A DNA stretch of 61,979 bases from Marinomonas spartinae (GTDB taxonomy: Bacteria; Pseudomonadota; Gammaproteobacteria; Pseudomonadales; Marinomonadaceae). The notes under the pieces are model-generated. The model searched no databases. It was given only the letters and a program-made list of their open reading frames with translations, and was not told the origin of the DNA. The position numbers were made by a program, and so were the translations under genes. The stretch is from contig NZ_JAEMUI010000028.1 of assembly GCF_016461715.1 (NCBI RefSeq), positions 1 to 61,979 on the forward strand, written 5' to 3'. Shown piece by piece: positions 54,974 to 61,979 of this stretch; within the stretch, counting starts at the first letter, position 1; each line of letters starts with the position of its first letter.

Positions 54974-55615
54974 TTAGATGAGAGGTGGAAAATAAAGTCT
55001 GGTTCCCGGCGCTATTTGTCTTACACTAACGAGTTGATTAGCGCGAGCAACGTCCATATAGTACGAACTGTCGTTATAAATTTTATGACAAAGCTGAGGG
55101 AGTGTATCTCCCGCTTTAAATTCAACAATATGAGTGAGATCTGGCGAGGAATTTTTTGCGAGTTTCTCTTTTTCTTTGTCTGTTAAATATTCGTCAAAAC
55201 TTAAGCTAACGGTCGCTCTCAGAGGAATACCATAGGAATCAAATAATTGATAGGTGATATCCATGGACGTTAACCGACCTTTAAAAATAAGCGTACCCCA
55301 TGTGATAATTACTGGGTAGGGTTCGTGCTTATCCCCGTAATAATCATATATAACACTTTTTAATAGTTTAAATTGTACCGGTACGGGAATGGTAATCAGT
55401 TGGTCAACAGCCCCTGTGGCATCTATTATTATTTCAAAGCTTAGCTTTTCACTCTTATAGCCTTTTAATTCAACTTTTGGAGCCAAGTTACCTTGTGCTT
55501 GACGATTATTACACTCGCTATTTGTGTAGTCTATCCCATACCCATGTTTCAGTGAATTAGGGTTGAGCATGGCAATATAGGCGCCTTCTTGTGATAGGAT
55601 TTTTAACTTATCCAT
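54974..55615 (-). CDS. LysM-containing baseplate/tube-adaptor protein (Afp7-like)
   Basis: A 213-aa protein. The N-terminal 145 residues are tube-adaptor-like (GYKSEKLSFEIIIDATG, VIITWGTLIFKGRLTSMDIT), and the C-terminal 50 residues are a LysM-type domain (IVEFKAGDTLPQLCHKIYND, ANQLVSVRQIAPGTRLYFPP). In the family the LysM module joins the spike hub to the tube rather than binding peptidoglycan. It lies between the DUF5908-like and VgrG-like genes exactly as in Afp. Confidence 0.9.
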   Translation of the reverse strand: MDKLKILSQEGAYIAMLNPNSLKHGYGIDYTNSECNNRQAQGNLAPKVELKGYKSEKLSFEIIIDATGAVDQLITIPVPVQFKLLKSVIYDYYGDKHEPYPVIITWGTLIFKGRLTSMDITYQLFDSYGIPLRATVSLSFDEYLTDKEKEKLAKNSSPDLTHIVEFKAGDTLPQLCHKIYNDSSYYMDVARANQLVSVRQIAPGTRLYFPPLI

Positions 55616-55620
55616 GTCAC

Positions 55621-55818
55621 TCAGCGCTCCCTACGATCTTGTTTTAGCTTATTAAAGAGTCTTTTCATTGTCTGAAACTGTTCTCCATCGTGAAGTTGCA
55701 ACTGAGATTGTTGTGAACATTCATCTGTATTTTCTTGCGACTTTTCTGATCCGGAGTCGTTCGTCTTATTTGTTGTAATGTTTGACCGCATGGTCATTTG
55801 TTTGACTTCAATAGGCAT
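55621..55818 (-). CDS. Small DUF5908-like protein (Afp6 position)
   Basis: A 65-aa protein starting MPIEVKQMTMRSNIT, as DUF5908 proteins do (MPIEIKEL-type opening). The rest is rich in Ser, Gln and Glu with a basic end FNKLKQDRRER. It occupies the Afp6 slot between the second gp19-like protein and the LysM protein, 2 nt after the former. Role in assembly not known. Confidence 0.75.
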   Translation of the reverse strand: MPIEVKQMTMRSNITTNKTNDSGSEKSQENTDECSQQSQLQLHDGEQFQTMKRLFNKLKQDRRER

Positions 55819-55820
55819 AG

Positions 55821-56264
55821 TTATAATGTTCTTTTAGTACGGCTATAGCAAAGTTCAATTTCTTCAATCGCTACTTCGTTTTTAGTTGCATGAAATTCAT
55901 TGACGTTCCATTTAACTGGATAAACATTATGGAACTCCCAAATACGGCATGGTGAACCATCGGCATCTAAAAGCCGTACGGTGACCGTTTTTGTTTTGAT
56001 TGTCGTGTTTAATTGTGACTCAAGGGTACTCTGACACCATTTCATTAGGGCCGATTGTGATTCAGCAATACCCCGTTTAAGAGTGAGATTACTATGTTTG
56101 ACAGACTGGGGGAGGTGATAGACTAAATTACTTCCCCCTTCTTGGTATTCTTGTGTTTCTATCTGTGTTTGAATTCCAGTAACCTCTTGAAATGCAGCAT
56201 CACTCATACTGCCGCTAATCACAACACTAAAATGAAATGCAGGGAGGGGCCATTGGTCAGACAT
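55821..56264 (-). CDS. Second gp19-like tube protein (Afp5-like tube initiator)
   Basis: A 147-aa T4 gp19-family protein: FHFSVVISGSMSDAAFQEVT, GIQTQIETQEYQEGGSNLVY, LTLKRGIAESQSALMKW and ATKNEVAIEEIELCYS. It resembles the main tube protein encoded upstream but is more divergent. In Afp and PVC such a paralogue forms the first tube layer on the baseplate. Confidence 0.87.
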   Translation of the reverse strand: MSDQWPLPAFHFSVVISGSMSDAAFQEVTGIQTQIETQEYQEGGSNLVYHLPQSVKHSNLTLKRGIAESQSALMKWCQSTLESQLNTTIKTKTVTVRLLDADGSPCRIWEFHNVYPVKWNVNEFHATKNEVAIEEIELCYSRTKRTL

Positions 56265-56351
56265 TTGTACCTTTTCTCTATTATTTTAAAGGATGCATTT
56301 GAGATCCAGCCATCACCATAAGTGTGATGATGGCTGGTTGTGATAAGTCAA

Positions 56352-56822
56352 TTAGACTGAGATCGCTAAGCCTTCATGAGCCAATTCAATGGTCTCAACG
56401 GCGACTTCATTTCCATCTGATTTTAGATCCGTGCCTGTGACTTTCGTTGGCCATGCATTCGTCAGTTTCCAAGTCATAACCGGACTACCAGCTTCATCTA
56501 ATAAATTGATCGTGACAGGTGTTCGAGCAATGGTGTTCATTTTGATTTGTGAATACCAATCATAGAATTTATTGTCACTTTTAAATATGCCTTTTTTCAA
56601 GGTGACGTTACTGGTTTTAACGATACCTGGCATTTTTATGGTTGAGAAAACCTTGCTATTACCGGCACGGTATTCAATGGGTTGAGCTTCTGTATCGAGC
56701 CCAGATATTTCCTGAAACGCAGCAACCATTTTTGCTCCAGCGCCACCTTCCCATTTCACTTCAAAATGGAATTTTGGCATTGGCCATACGGTTTCTGACT
56801 GTGCTGATCCATCATCTGCCAT
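56352..56822 (-). CDS. Inner tube protein (Afp1-like, gp19/Hcp fold)
   Basis: A 156-aa tube protein with the family pattern PKFHFEVKWEGGAGAKMVAA, FQEISGLDTEAQPIEYRAGN, NVTLKKGIFKSDNKFYDW and DGNEVAVETIELAHEGL. Hexamers stack into the channel that carries cargo. GGAG lies 7 nt before the ATG. It follows the single sheath gene; a 60-nt gap without strong hairpin separates them. Confidence 0.92.
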   Translation of the reverse strand: MADDGSAQSETVWPMPKFHFEVKWEGGAGAKMVAAFQEISGLDTEAQPIEYRAGNSKVFSTIKMPGIVKTSNVTLKKGIFKSDNKFYDWYSQIKMNTIARTPVTINLLDEAGSPVMTWKLTNAWPTKVTGTDLKSDGNEVAVETIELAHEGLAISV

Positions 56823-56882
56823 GGGATTCTCCTATTTATATGTATTTATTCTCCTAGTTATCTAGGAGTTTGTGTTAGTGGT

Positions 56883-58436
56883 TTACGATTTCTGCATTTG
56901 TTGCTGGAAAGTGATTTCAATAAACTCAGCCGGACGACTAATCGCAACCAGTACAGTAATACGTAAAATTCCTTCTAAGATATCATCTGGTGTCATGGTC
57001 TTTCCTAATCCGACACTAACACTGTAGGCGTCCGCTGGCGCGGCCCCTGCTAATCCGCCACGCTTCCAAATTCCATATAGAAAACTGCTAATCATACTTT
57101 CCATGGAAACCCATGTATTGGCAACGTTCGGTTCAAACACGTAAGCTTTTGAGGCCAGTCGGATTGACTCTTCCAGCATAATCATAGTTCGACGCACGTT
57201 AACATAGCGCCAGTCTAAACTGTTGCCATCTAATGTTCGTGCTCCCCATACGAGAGTGCCTTCACCGATAAATGGACGAATCGCATTGATAGATTTACCT
57301 TGTGTGGTAACGTTTAAATCCTCTTGCTCATCATCGCTAATGTTGACAGTTGGCGCAACGACCGCATTCAGACTGACGTTCGCTGGGGCTTTCCAGACGC
57401 CACGGGCATTATCAACCATGGTATAGACACCCGCCATGGCTGCTGCGGGCGGTAGAATATTTTGCTGGAACTTTACGTCGGCCAAAATGGTTTGATAAAG
57501 TGGGCTAATGGTAGACAAGATTTTGTTGAGTTGTATTTGCTCTGAACCAGAAAGACCACTAGCGAGTTTTGCAATCTCATCTAGCATTTGCTGTTTTCTG
57601 GTTGCTCTGAGTTTGTTTCCTCCAGTATTGAGTTCTTCCTCCGTTAACCCCTCTAAATCTGTAAAACTAAGATTCACTTCATTGGTGAGTAGCTCTGTAA
57701 GTTTGTCCAGATTGCTAATGTTGTTAAAGCTGAGTTCATCATCTTGTACAATGGAAGTGTTGAGCCAAGGATAATAGGCGGCTGAATAATCGAGATAATT
57801 CGTGCCTAATTTAGAGCGAAAGTTTGCTATGCAATCTCCATCTGGGTGTTGACGGTCTTTAAAACCCTCCCAAACATCCAAAATAGCAACGCGGTTTTTC
57901 ATTTTTCCACCGCAATGACCAAGTACGGCTTGTTGGACGTTTATGCAGTCATCTTCTGCCAGTTGCACGGCTTCTGGAATAACTACCATGGTTGGTTCTT
58001 GCTCTTTAATTAATGGTGTAATACCGTCTTTTAGCGCTTTACTCGTTATGTCATCTTTGTAATTGCCGACGGATACAATATAGCAGGGGCCTCCGCCGTT
58101 CTGGAAAAAGAACAACATATTGTAATATAAAAAATGTCGGGGATTGTCTTGCTTGATTTGATAGGCCACATCGCCTTGCTGGAATACTTCTCTGGCTTCT
58201 TTGTCGTCACCTACCTCACTTATTGCAAAAGTATGTAGAGAAGGGCCACCAAAATATTGGCGAAACTCCGACATAGAGGTAATGCGCCATGGTTGATTGC
58301 GAAGGGATTTTCCACCATTACTTGCTTGTTCCGTATAGCCTATGAAGGCAGGTACTGCGGTCGCCACTTCGACAACTGAGTTTGGAAAAGCATTGTTTTC
58401 GACTATGTACACACCCGGTGTTTTCATGACACCCAT
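56883..58436 (-). CDS. Contractile sheath protein (Afp2/3-like)
   Basis: A 517-aa phage-tail-sheath protein. The N-terminus MKTPGVYIVENNAFPNSVVE then VATAVPAFIGYTEQA and the C-terminal ADAYSVSVGLGKTMTPDDIL, LVAISRPAEFIEITFQQQM are the strands that weave neighbouring subunits. A helical insertion spans about 225-320 (LTELLTNEVNLSFTDLEGLT and after), likely surface exposed. Only one sheath gene is present, while Afp has three. The second ATG (58427) is an alternative start. Confidence 0.93.
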   Translation of the reverse strand: MGVMKTPGVYIVENNAFPNSVVEVATAVPAFIGYTEQASNGGKSLRNQPWRITSMSEFRQYFGGPSLHTFAISEVGDDKEAREVFQQGDVAYQIKQDNPRHFLYYNMLFFFQNGGGPCYIVSVGNYKDDITSKALKDGITPLIKEQEPTMVVIPEAVQLAEDDCINVQQAVLGHCGGKMKNRVAILDVWEGFKDRQHPDGDCIANFRSKLGTNYLDYSAAYYPWLNTSIVQDDELSFNNISNLDKLTELLTNEVNLSFTDLEGLTEEELNTGGNKLRATRKQQMLDEIAKLASGLSGSEQIQLNKILSTISPLYQTILADVKFQQNILPPAAAMAGVYTMVDNARGVWKAPANVSLNAVVAPTVNISDDEQEDLNVTTQGKSINAIRPFIGEGTLVWGARTLDGNSLDWRYVNVRRTMIMLEESIRLASKAYVFEPNVANTWVSMESMISSFLYGIWKRGGLAGAAPADAYSVSVGLGKTMTPDDILEGILRITVLVAISRPAEFIEITFQQQMQKS

Positions 58437-58782
58437 AATAAAATCCTTATCCTTATAGTATGAGATGTATCATTACTTTTCCCTAAGCAAAGCAGAAGAA
58501 GGGCTAATTCAATTTGTTAACAAGAATGTACTCTAATGCCAACTATGAATTCAATGCATAAACCAATCAGGTAACTTTAGTCTTTAAGTAAAGTAATAAA
58601 ACTAGATTTGACCGCTTCAACGATTACTCTTAAGCATCATATTATGCTTAAGATTGTTTAATAGAAGATCTAAAGAGCTGCTAAATCAAGAAAATACTGT
58701 GTTGGGACTGCTTTTGCTTAATAATTCCTTTTTTTTTACACTTTTAAAAAGGAGGTTACATTGTTTTAAGTCGTTATTTGAT
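58437..58782 (-). promoter_or_regulatory. Sheath-gene upstream region with 9-bp dyad
   Basis: 346 bp without a gene inside the eCIS operon, the largest gap in it, so probably a second promoter in front of the main structural genes. It contains a perfect dyad CTTAAGCAT (58629-58637) / ATGCTTAAG (58644-58652), spaced by 6 nt, of operator type. On the minus strand TTGAAG and, 17 nt later, ATTACT could form a weak promoter just after it. The poly-T near 58730 may help end transcription of the upstream gene. Confidence 0.45.
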
Positions 58783-59589
58783 CTATGCGACATAAATATG
58801 ACATAGGCGGTGGTAAGTGTTTTCTTGGGTAATTATTTCGATATTTTTTGGGTGCGCAATTGGGAGTGCTCGAAGAATGGGCTGATATTGATCCCTTAAT
58901 TGAAAGGGAATGTTGCGGCGTTGCTGCATTGGAATTGGGGTGCTGGAGCGGAATGTTATGACATTATTACGACCGTTCATTTGCTCAAGCTCTTGAAATT
59001 CAAATAAATAGGTTTTTTTAGGGTCATCAATCAGAAGTTGGTCTGAATATTTTATTGAGAGGAAATAGTATTTCCAATAGGTCTCGCAGTGTTCATAAGA
59101 TAGGGTGATATGTTTGTTTGCTTCATAGTATTGGTCTGAAGAAATTTCAAGGTTTATGAGTCCGACTAAGTTTTGGCTGATGTCATAAGGCGAGATGATA
59201 TTTTTTGGATAATCAAGTAGTTGTTCAGGTGATAGCCATTGCTTTGGGGAGGCTTCTAAGTTTTCAGAATGATTAACCAAAATATCAAACTCTGCAGTGC
59301 AAAGAGAGTGTGGTAAAGGAATATTGGTATAATTTCGGAAATAAGCATCACCACTAAAAAGTTTGAATTGTAAATGCTGTGAGTCTTGAATAGATGGCGC
59401 TGCTTTTAGCGCATCTTGATCAAAAAAAATACCTATTCCACCAGCGGTATTTTTGATGAACATCTGGTTTTTTTCAAGCCACTTTTGAGTCGCTGATGTC
59501 GGTACTAAATGGACTTGCTGCGCTAAATTTGATGTAAAAAAGCTATGTGTGATGGTTATTGATAGATACGGTTGATAAGAAGCCATCAT
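58783..59589 (-). CDS. eCIS-linked protein of unknown function (268 aa)
   Basis: Starts SYQPYLSITITHSFFTSNLA and contains LQFKLFSGDAYFRNYTNIPL, a pattern I associate with uncharacterised proteins beside DUF4255 genes. It is soluble, beta-rich, without signal peptide or helices. It overlaps the DUF4255 gene by 4 nt (ATGATG over TGA), so the two are made together. It may help cap the tube or load cargo, but that is a guess from position. Confidence 0.65.
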   Translation of the reverse strand: MMASYQPYLSITITHSFFTSNLAQQVHLVPTSATQKWLEKNQMFIKNTAGGIGIFFDQDALKAAPSIQDSQHLQFKLFSGDAYFRNYTNIPLPHSLCTAEFDILVNHSENLEASPKQWLSPEQLLDYPKNIISPYDISQNLVGLINLEISSDQYYEANKHITLSYEHCETYWKYYFLSIKYSDQLLIDDPKKTYLFEFQELEQMNGRNNVITFRSSTPIPMQQRRNIPFQLRDQYQPILRALPIAHPKNIEIITQENTYHRLCHIYVA

Positions 59590-60173
59590 GCGTCCTTTTT
59601 GAATAGGTTTGTATCAGTCAGACTTAATTGGCCCACTTGCGTTAGGATGGTTTCACTGTTAGGTATGACAGCACGAACTTTATACACGCAAGACGGGAGA
59701 TAGCGCGAACCTAACATGCTCCACATGTGGCTTAGCTCACCACTAGGGATTGTTTCCATTTCTAATACCAACTGCTCTAGCGTTTCTGGTAGATCAGGTG
59801 CATTTTGACGATTAAAAACCGGATTTCGATGGCAGAAAGCGAATAGATGAGACAGTATTTTTAGGCCATCTGTGTAATTCATACCTGAAAAATGAGCCGC
59901 AATGACGACAGAGATAGATAGGTACAACGGCTTGTTGCTTATTGCTGAGCGTTGACCAGCTTGAAAGGCTGTCATCTGAGGGCCTGGTTTAGAAAAAGTA
60001 TCCTTCTCTAAATTGCTGATAAAGACTAATATTTTATTTTCGATACTGGTCGTACCATGGGTGTCCGTATCCGTCGGGGGTGAGACCACAACAATATCCT
60101 CTGTTAGATCAAAGGATGTTCTGATTGATTCATTCATTTTGTGGCAGAGATAGTTTAAACAGTCGTCAAGCAT
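59586..60173 (-). CDS. DUF4255 tube/sheath terminator (Afp16/Pvc16-like)
   Basis: A 195-aa protein. DDCLNYLCHKMNESIRTSFD at the start and PLYLSISVVIAAHFSGMNYT, GLKILSHLFAFCHRNPVF in the middle are the DUF4255 signature. In Afp, Afp16 hexamers cap the distal end of tube and sheath and stop growth at the length set by the tape measure. Here it is the first gene of the operon instead of the last. Confidence 0.9.
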   Translation of the reverse strand: MLDDCLNYLCHKMNESIRTSFDLTEDIVVVSPPTDTDTHGTTSIENKILVFISNLEKDTFSKPGPQMTAFQAGQRSAISNKPLYLSISVVIAAHFSGMNYTDGLKILSHLFAFCHRNPVFNRQNAPDLPETLEQLVLEMETIPSGELSHMWSMLGSRYLPSCVYKVRAVIPNSETILTQVGQLSLTDTNLFKKDA

Positions 60174-60203
60174 CGTGCTCTCTTTTCATCCGATTGCTGT
60201 TAT

Positions 60204-60224
60204 CTTGTCAATCCGATTGACAAG
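60204..60224. promoter_or_regulatory. Perfect dyad upstream of the eCIS operon
   Basis: CTTGTCAAT (60204-60212) and ATTGACAAG (60216-60224) form a perfect 9-bp inverted repeat with a 3-nt spacer, about 30-50 bp before the first eCIS start codon. There is no T-run, so it is more likely an operator than a terminator. The regulator is unknown. Confidence 0.5.
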
Positions 60225-60315
60225 AAGATAATGGTGATAATGATCGATACATAACAGAATATCTATCGAAGATTTATCAAATTACACCATGAATGGTCAT
60301 AATGACCAGCCAATA

Positions 60316-61206
60316 TTATTCTAACCAATCCTTTGCGGCGTCATTAATCGCGATAAACGCAGGGTTGGAGAGACGTTGATCTGTCGAGATGGCATAGAAT
60401 TGTTCGCGAATTTCTTCAGTGTTGCCAATGATCTCGACTTTGAATTGCTCGGCGACTTCCTCTGCAATGGCCGATGGCACGATAAACACGCCCACCCCGG
60501 CTTGCCCAAAAGTTTTCATTAGTGCGCGATCATCAAATTCGCCAGTGATTTTTGGGTGAATGTTATGCTTTTCTAACCATTGTAAAAGTTGTATCTGGAT
60601 CAAGGATTGGTCACTTGGTATGAGAAAAGGCGCGCCTGCGAGGCATTCAGGGAAGGTGGTTTGAAACGTATCCACTAGCGTGGGAGAGGCCATAAAAGAG
60701 GTGCCACATTCCCCTAAAAAGTGGTTAAAGCCTCTCACTCCCAGTTGTGTGGGAATTTGCCCATCGGCGATGATCAAGTCCAGTTTATGTAGCGCCAGTG
60801 CGCCAAGTAAATCTTCTAAACTGTTTTCTTTGCAAACCAATCGAACCGGGTCTTCTAGTGTCATGGCTGGAGCGAGGAGGCGATAGGCTATGGACTTTGG
60901 GATGGAATCGGCAATACCGACTCGCAGCAATTGGGTTCTATCGGTCGACGCCGTGCGCACGGATTGTTCTAGTTCGCTGCCCAGAGAGAAAATTTCGTCG
61001 GCGTAACTGAGTACCATACGGCCAGTATCCGTCAGCTTAAGATTACGTCCTACCTTGACGAAAAGGGCTTTGTCAAACTGATCTTCCAGTAACTGGATTT
61101 GTCCACTGATGGTTTGTGGTGTGATATGTAATTTCTCACTGGCTTTGGCAATACCACCTTGCTTAGCCACCACCCAAAAATAATGCAAATGCTTGAAATT
61201 GATCAT
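60316..61206 (-). CDS. nhaR: NhaR-type LysR regulator
   Basis: A 296-aa regulator. The start MINFKHLHYFWVVAKQGGIA then KASEKLHITPQTISGQIQLL is specific for NhaR, the LysR protein that answers sodium and pH by activating nhaA antiporters in enteric bacteria. No nhaA lies nearby. It is co-directional with the eCIS operon, ending 142 bp upstream of it, so salt-responsive control of the eCIS or readthrough into it is possible but unproven. Confidence 0.88.
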   Translation of the reverse strand: MINFKHLHYFWVVAKQGGIAKASEKLHITPQTISGQIQLLEDQFDKALFVKVGRNLKLTDTGRMVLSYADEIFSLGSELEQSVRTASTDRTQLLRVGIADSIPKSIAYRLLAPAMTLEDPVRLVCKENSLEDLLGALALHKLDLIIADGQIPTQLGVRGFNHFLGECGTSFMASPTLVDTFQTTFPECLAGAPFLIPSDQSLIQIQLLQWLEKHNIHPKITGEFDDRALMKTFGQAGVGVFIVPSAIAEEVAEQFKVEIIGNTEEIREQFYAISTDQRLSNPAFIAINDAAKDWLE

Positions 61207-61331
61207 ATTTCACCAATAGTTCGAGAAAAACTGATTATTTTTCTGAATAAATCGATTATATCTTAGGAGATTTTGCAGCTAACTTAAAGTTTCAAACATA
61301 ACTTATCCATTCTTGGGTAAAGGAGAAGAAG

Positions 61332-61745
61332 ATGAAAATCAAAGTGCAAGCACGTCGTTTATCTCTTACTAAAAGCTTGAAAGCTTATGTAAAACGTCGT
61401 CTGAATTTTGCATTGAATTCCCGTTATGACAATATTCAACGAGTGACCGTTATGTTGACGGATGTTAACGGTCCTAAAGGTGGTGAAGACAAACACTGCC
61501 AAGTCTTGGTTAAAATCAATGGCCAAAAAGAAGTGGTGATAAACGAGCGGCAAGCCGATATGTATTATGCTATCGACAATGCTGCTAGCCGTACAAGCCG
61601 AACGGTATCAAGACGTATTGAGCGTTTGCAGGCCAAAGCAACGCGCATGAAAGCGGCCTTTCACAAGATGAGAGCGCCAAAGAAAATGCCCCGTGATGTA
61701 TACGAAGAATATGAAAATGAGTACGGCTATTATCGTCATGCATAG
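61332..61745 (+). CDS. HPF/RaiA-family ribosome hibernation factor
   Basis: A 137-aa protein with the short HPF fold: VQARRLSLTKSLKAYVKRRL, IQRVTVMLTDVNGPKGGEDK, CQVLVKINGQKEVVINERQA and MYYAIDNAASRTSRTVSRRI. It would bind the 30S A/P-site region and silence ribosomes in stationary phase. The C-terminal tail is acidic and Tyr rich (YEEYENEYGYYRHA) instead of the S30AE_C dimer domain. AGGAGAAGA lies ahead of the ATG. Confidence 0.85.
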   Translation: MKIKVQARRLSLTKSLKAYVKRRLNFALNSRYDNIQRVTVMLTDVNGPKGGEDKHCQVLVKINGQKEVVINERQADMYYAIDNAASRTSRTVSRRIERLQAKATRMKAAFHKMRAPKKMPRDVYEEYENEYGYYRHA

Positions 61746-61795
61746 GTTAGAACTAGCCTAGTTGATAATGGCAATAAATTAGAGACCCCTACTTT

Positions 61796-61828
61796 AAGCG
61801 AATCAGAACATTTGGTTCGCTTTTTTTT
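61796..61828 (+). terminator. Terminator after the hibernation factor gene
   Basis: AAGCGAA (61796-61802) pairs with TTCGCTT (61816-61822) and runs into an eight-base T tract. Confidence 0.85.
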
Positions 61829-61839
61829 ATTAATTAAGT

Positions 61840-61874
61840 AAGAGCGACCTATATTTCTTCTATAGGTCGCTCTT
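61840..61874 (-). terminator. Terminator of the TRAP permease gene at the window edge
   Basis: AAGAGCGACCTATA (61840-61853) and TATAGGTCGCTCTT (61861-61874) form a perfect 14-bp stem with a 7-nt loop. On the minus strand it lies just beyond the stop codon of the truncated gene. It has only a short A/T tract. Confidence 0.8.
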
Positions 61875-61879
61875 GGGGA

Positions 61880-61979
61880 TTAATTTGGAGATAGGTTGGG
61901 TAAGAACATCGCAATGTCTGGGAAGACCATAATCAATACTAGTCCTAGCAGCCCCATCATGGCGTAAGGAAAGGCGCCA
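61880..61979 (-). CDS. dctM: TRAP transporter large permease (DctM), C-terminal end only
   Basis: Read on the minus strand from the window edge, the frame gives GAFPYAMMGLLGLVLIMVFP then DIAMFLPNLSPN and a TAA at 61882-61880. A hydrophobic helix followed by FPDIAMFLPNL is the usual end of DctM large permeases. The rest lies outside the window, so no substrate can be proposed. It is distinct from the dctM gene at 32402-33679, which ends differently. Confidence 0.72.
   Translation of the reverse strand, partial: GAFPYAMMGLLGLVLIMVFPDIAMFLPNLSPN

Noticed and set aside
38617..60173. Prophage, tailocin or type VI secretion system
   Set aside because: No capsid, portal, terminase, lysis, TssJLM or paired TssB/TssC genes; the DUF4255 cap, LysM adaptor, tape measure and AAA+ ATPase fit the eCIS class.
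60204..60224. Dyad before the eCIS operon as the nhaR terminator
   Set aside because: No T-run follows on the minus strand; it looks more like a protein-binding site.

Overview
The window reads as the chromosome of a marine gammaproteobacterium. Marinomonas or a close Oceanospirillales relative is the best guess, from the mix of TRAP and ABC uptake systems, an OprD-type porin, NhaR, CbpA/CbpM and glutathione-independent formaldehyde dehydrogenase. This is inference from gene content; no rRNA is present to settle it.

Layout. 1-413: tandem 195-bp repeat built from pieces of an initiator tRNA gene. 621-1992: GNAT acetyltransferase and glutathione S-transferase. 2023-2171: first copy of a 149-bp hairpin-forming dispersed element. 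2401-7161: five-gene ABC importer of the branched-chain amino acid/amide (HAAT) class with a Tat-exported binding protein. 7242-9584: argC and a membrane transporter-like protein. 9913-11211: cbpA-cbpM. 11509-14653: formaldehyde dehydrogenase and an SLC13 permease with RCK_C domains. 15151-18017: porin, small ORF, LysR regulator. 18528-21221: secreted GH2 glycosidase broken by one in-frame TGA at a conserved Trp. About 21375-21490: degenerate fragment related to the SLC13 gene. 21694-26415: LysR regulator and ketone-body/short-chain fatty acid operon (scoA-scoB-atoB-atoE), in which atoE is destroyed by the second copy of the 149-bp element. 26527-28159: acetyltransferase and a membrane coiled-coil protein. 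28450-33679: IclR regulator, cytoplasmic sulfatase and a TRAP transporter, apparently one module for importing and desulfating an organosulfate.

The centrepiece is 33856-60173, a complete-looking extracellular contractile injection system (eCIS, Afp/PVC type). The structural operon runs on the minus strand from 60173 down to 38617: DUF4255 terminator, 268-aa linked protein, sheath, tube, second gp19-like protein, DUF5908-like small protein, LysM baseplate protein, VgrG-like spike, PAAR tip, gp25, giant gp6-like protein, fibre/collar-like protein, second baseplate protein, 1484-aa tape measure with internal repeats, and a signal-peptide/three-helix membrane protein. Converging on it from the left on the plus strand are the AAA+ ATPase, a free-standing DUF4157 (HELGH) protein and two cargo candidates. 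The cargo genes share a nearly identical leader of about 44 residues and the same flanking hairpins but have unrelated C-terminal domains, one possibly ADP-ribosyltransferase-like and one PD-(D/E)XK nuclease-like. This looks like a cargo-cassette array in which a common loading leader is recombined onto different toxins.

The right end (60316-61979) has an NhaR-type regulator, a ribosome hibernation factor and the last codons of a TRAP permease. No phage capsid, portal, terminase, integrase or transposase gene was seen.
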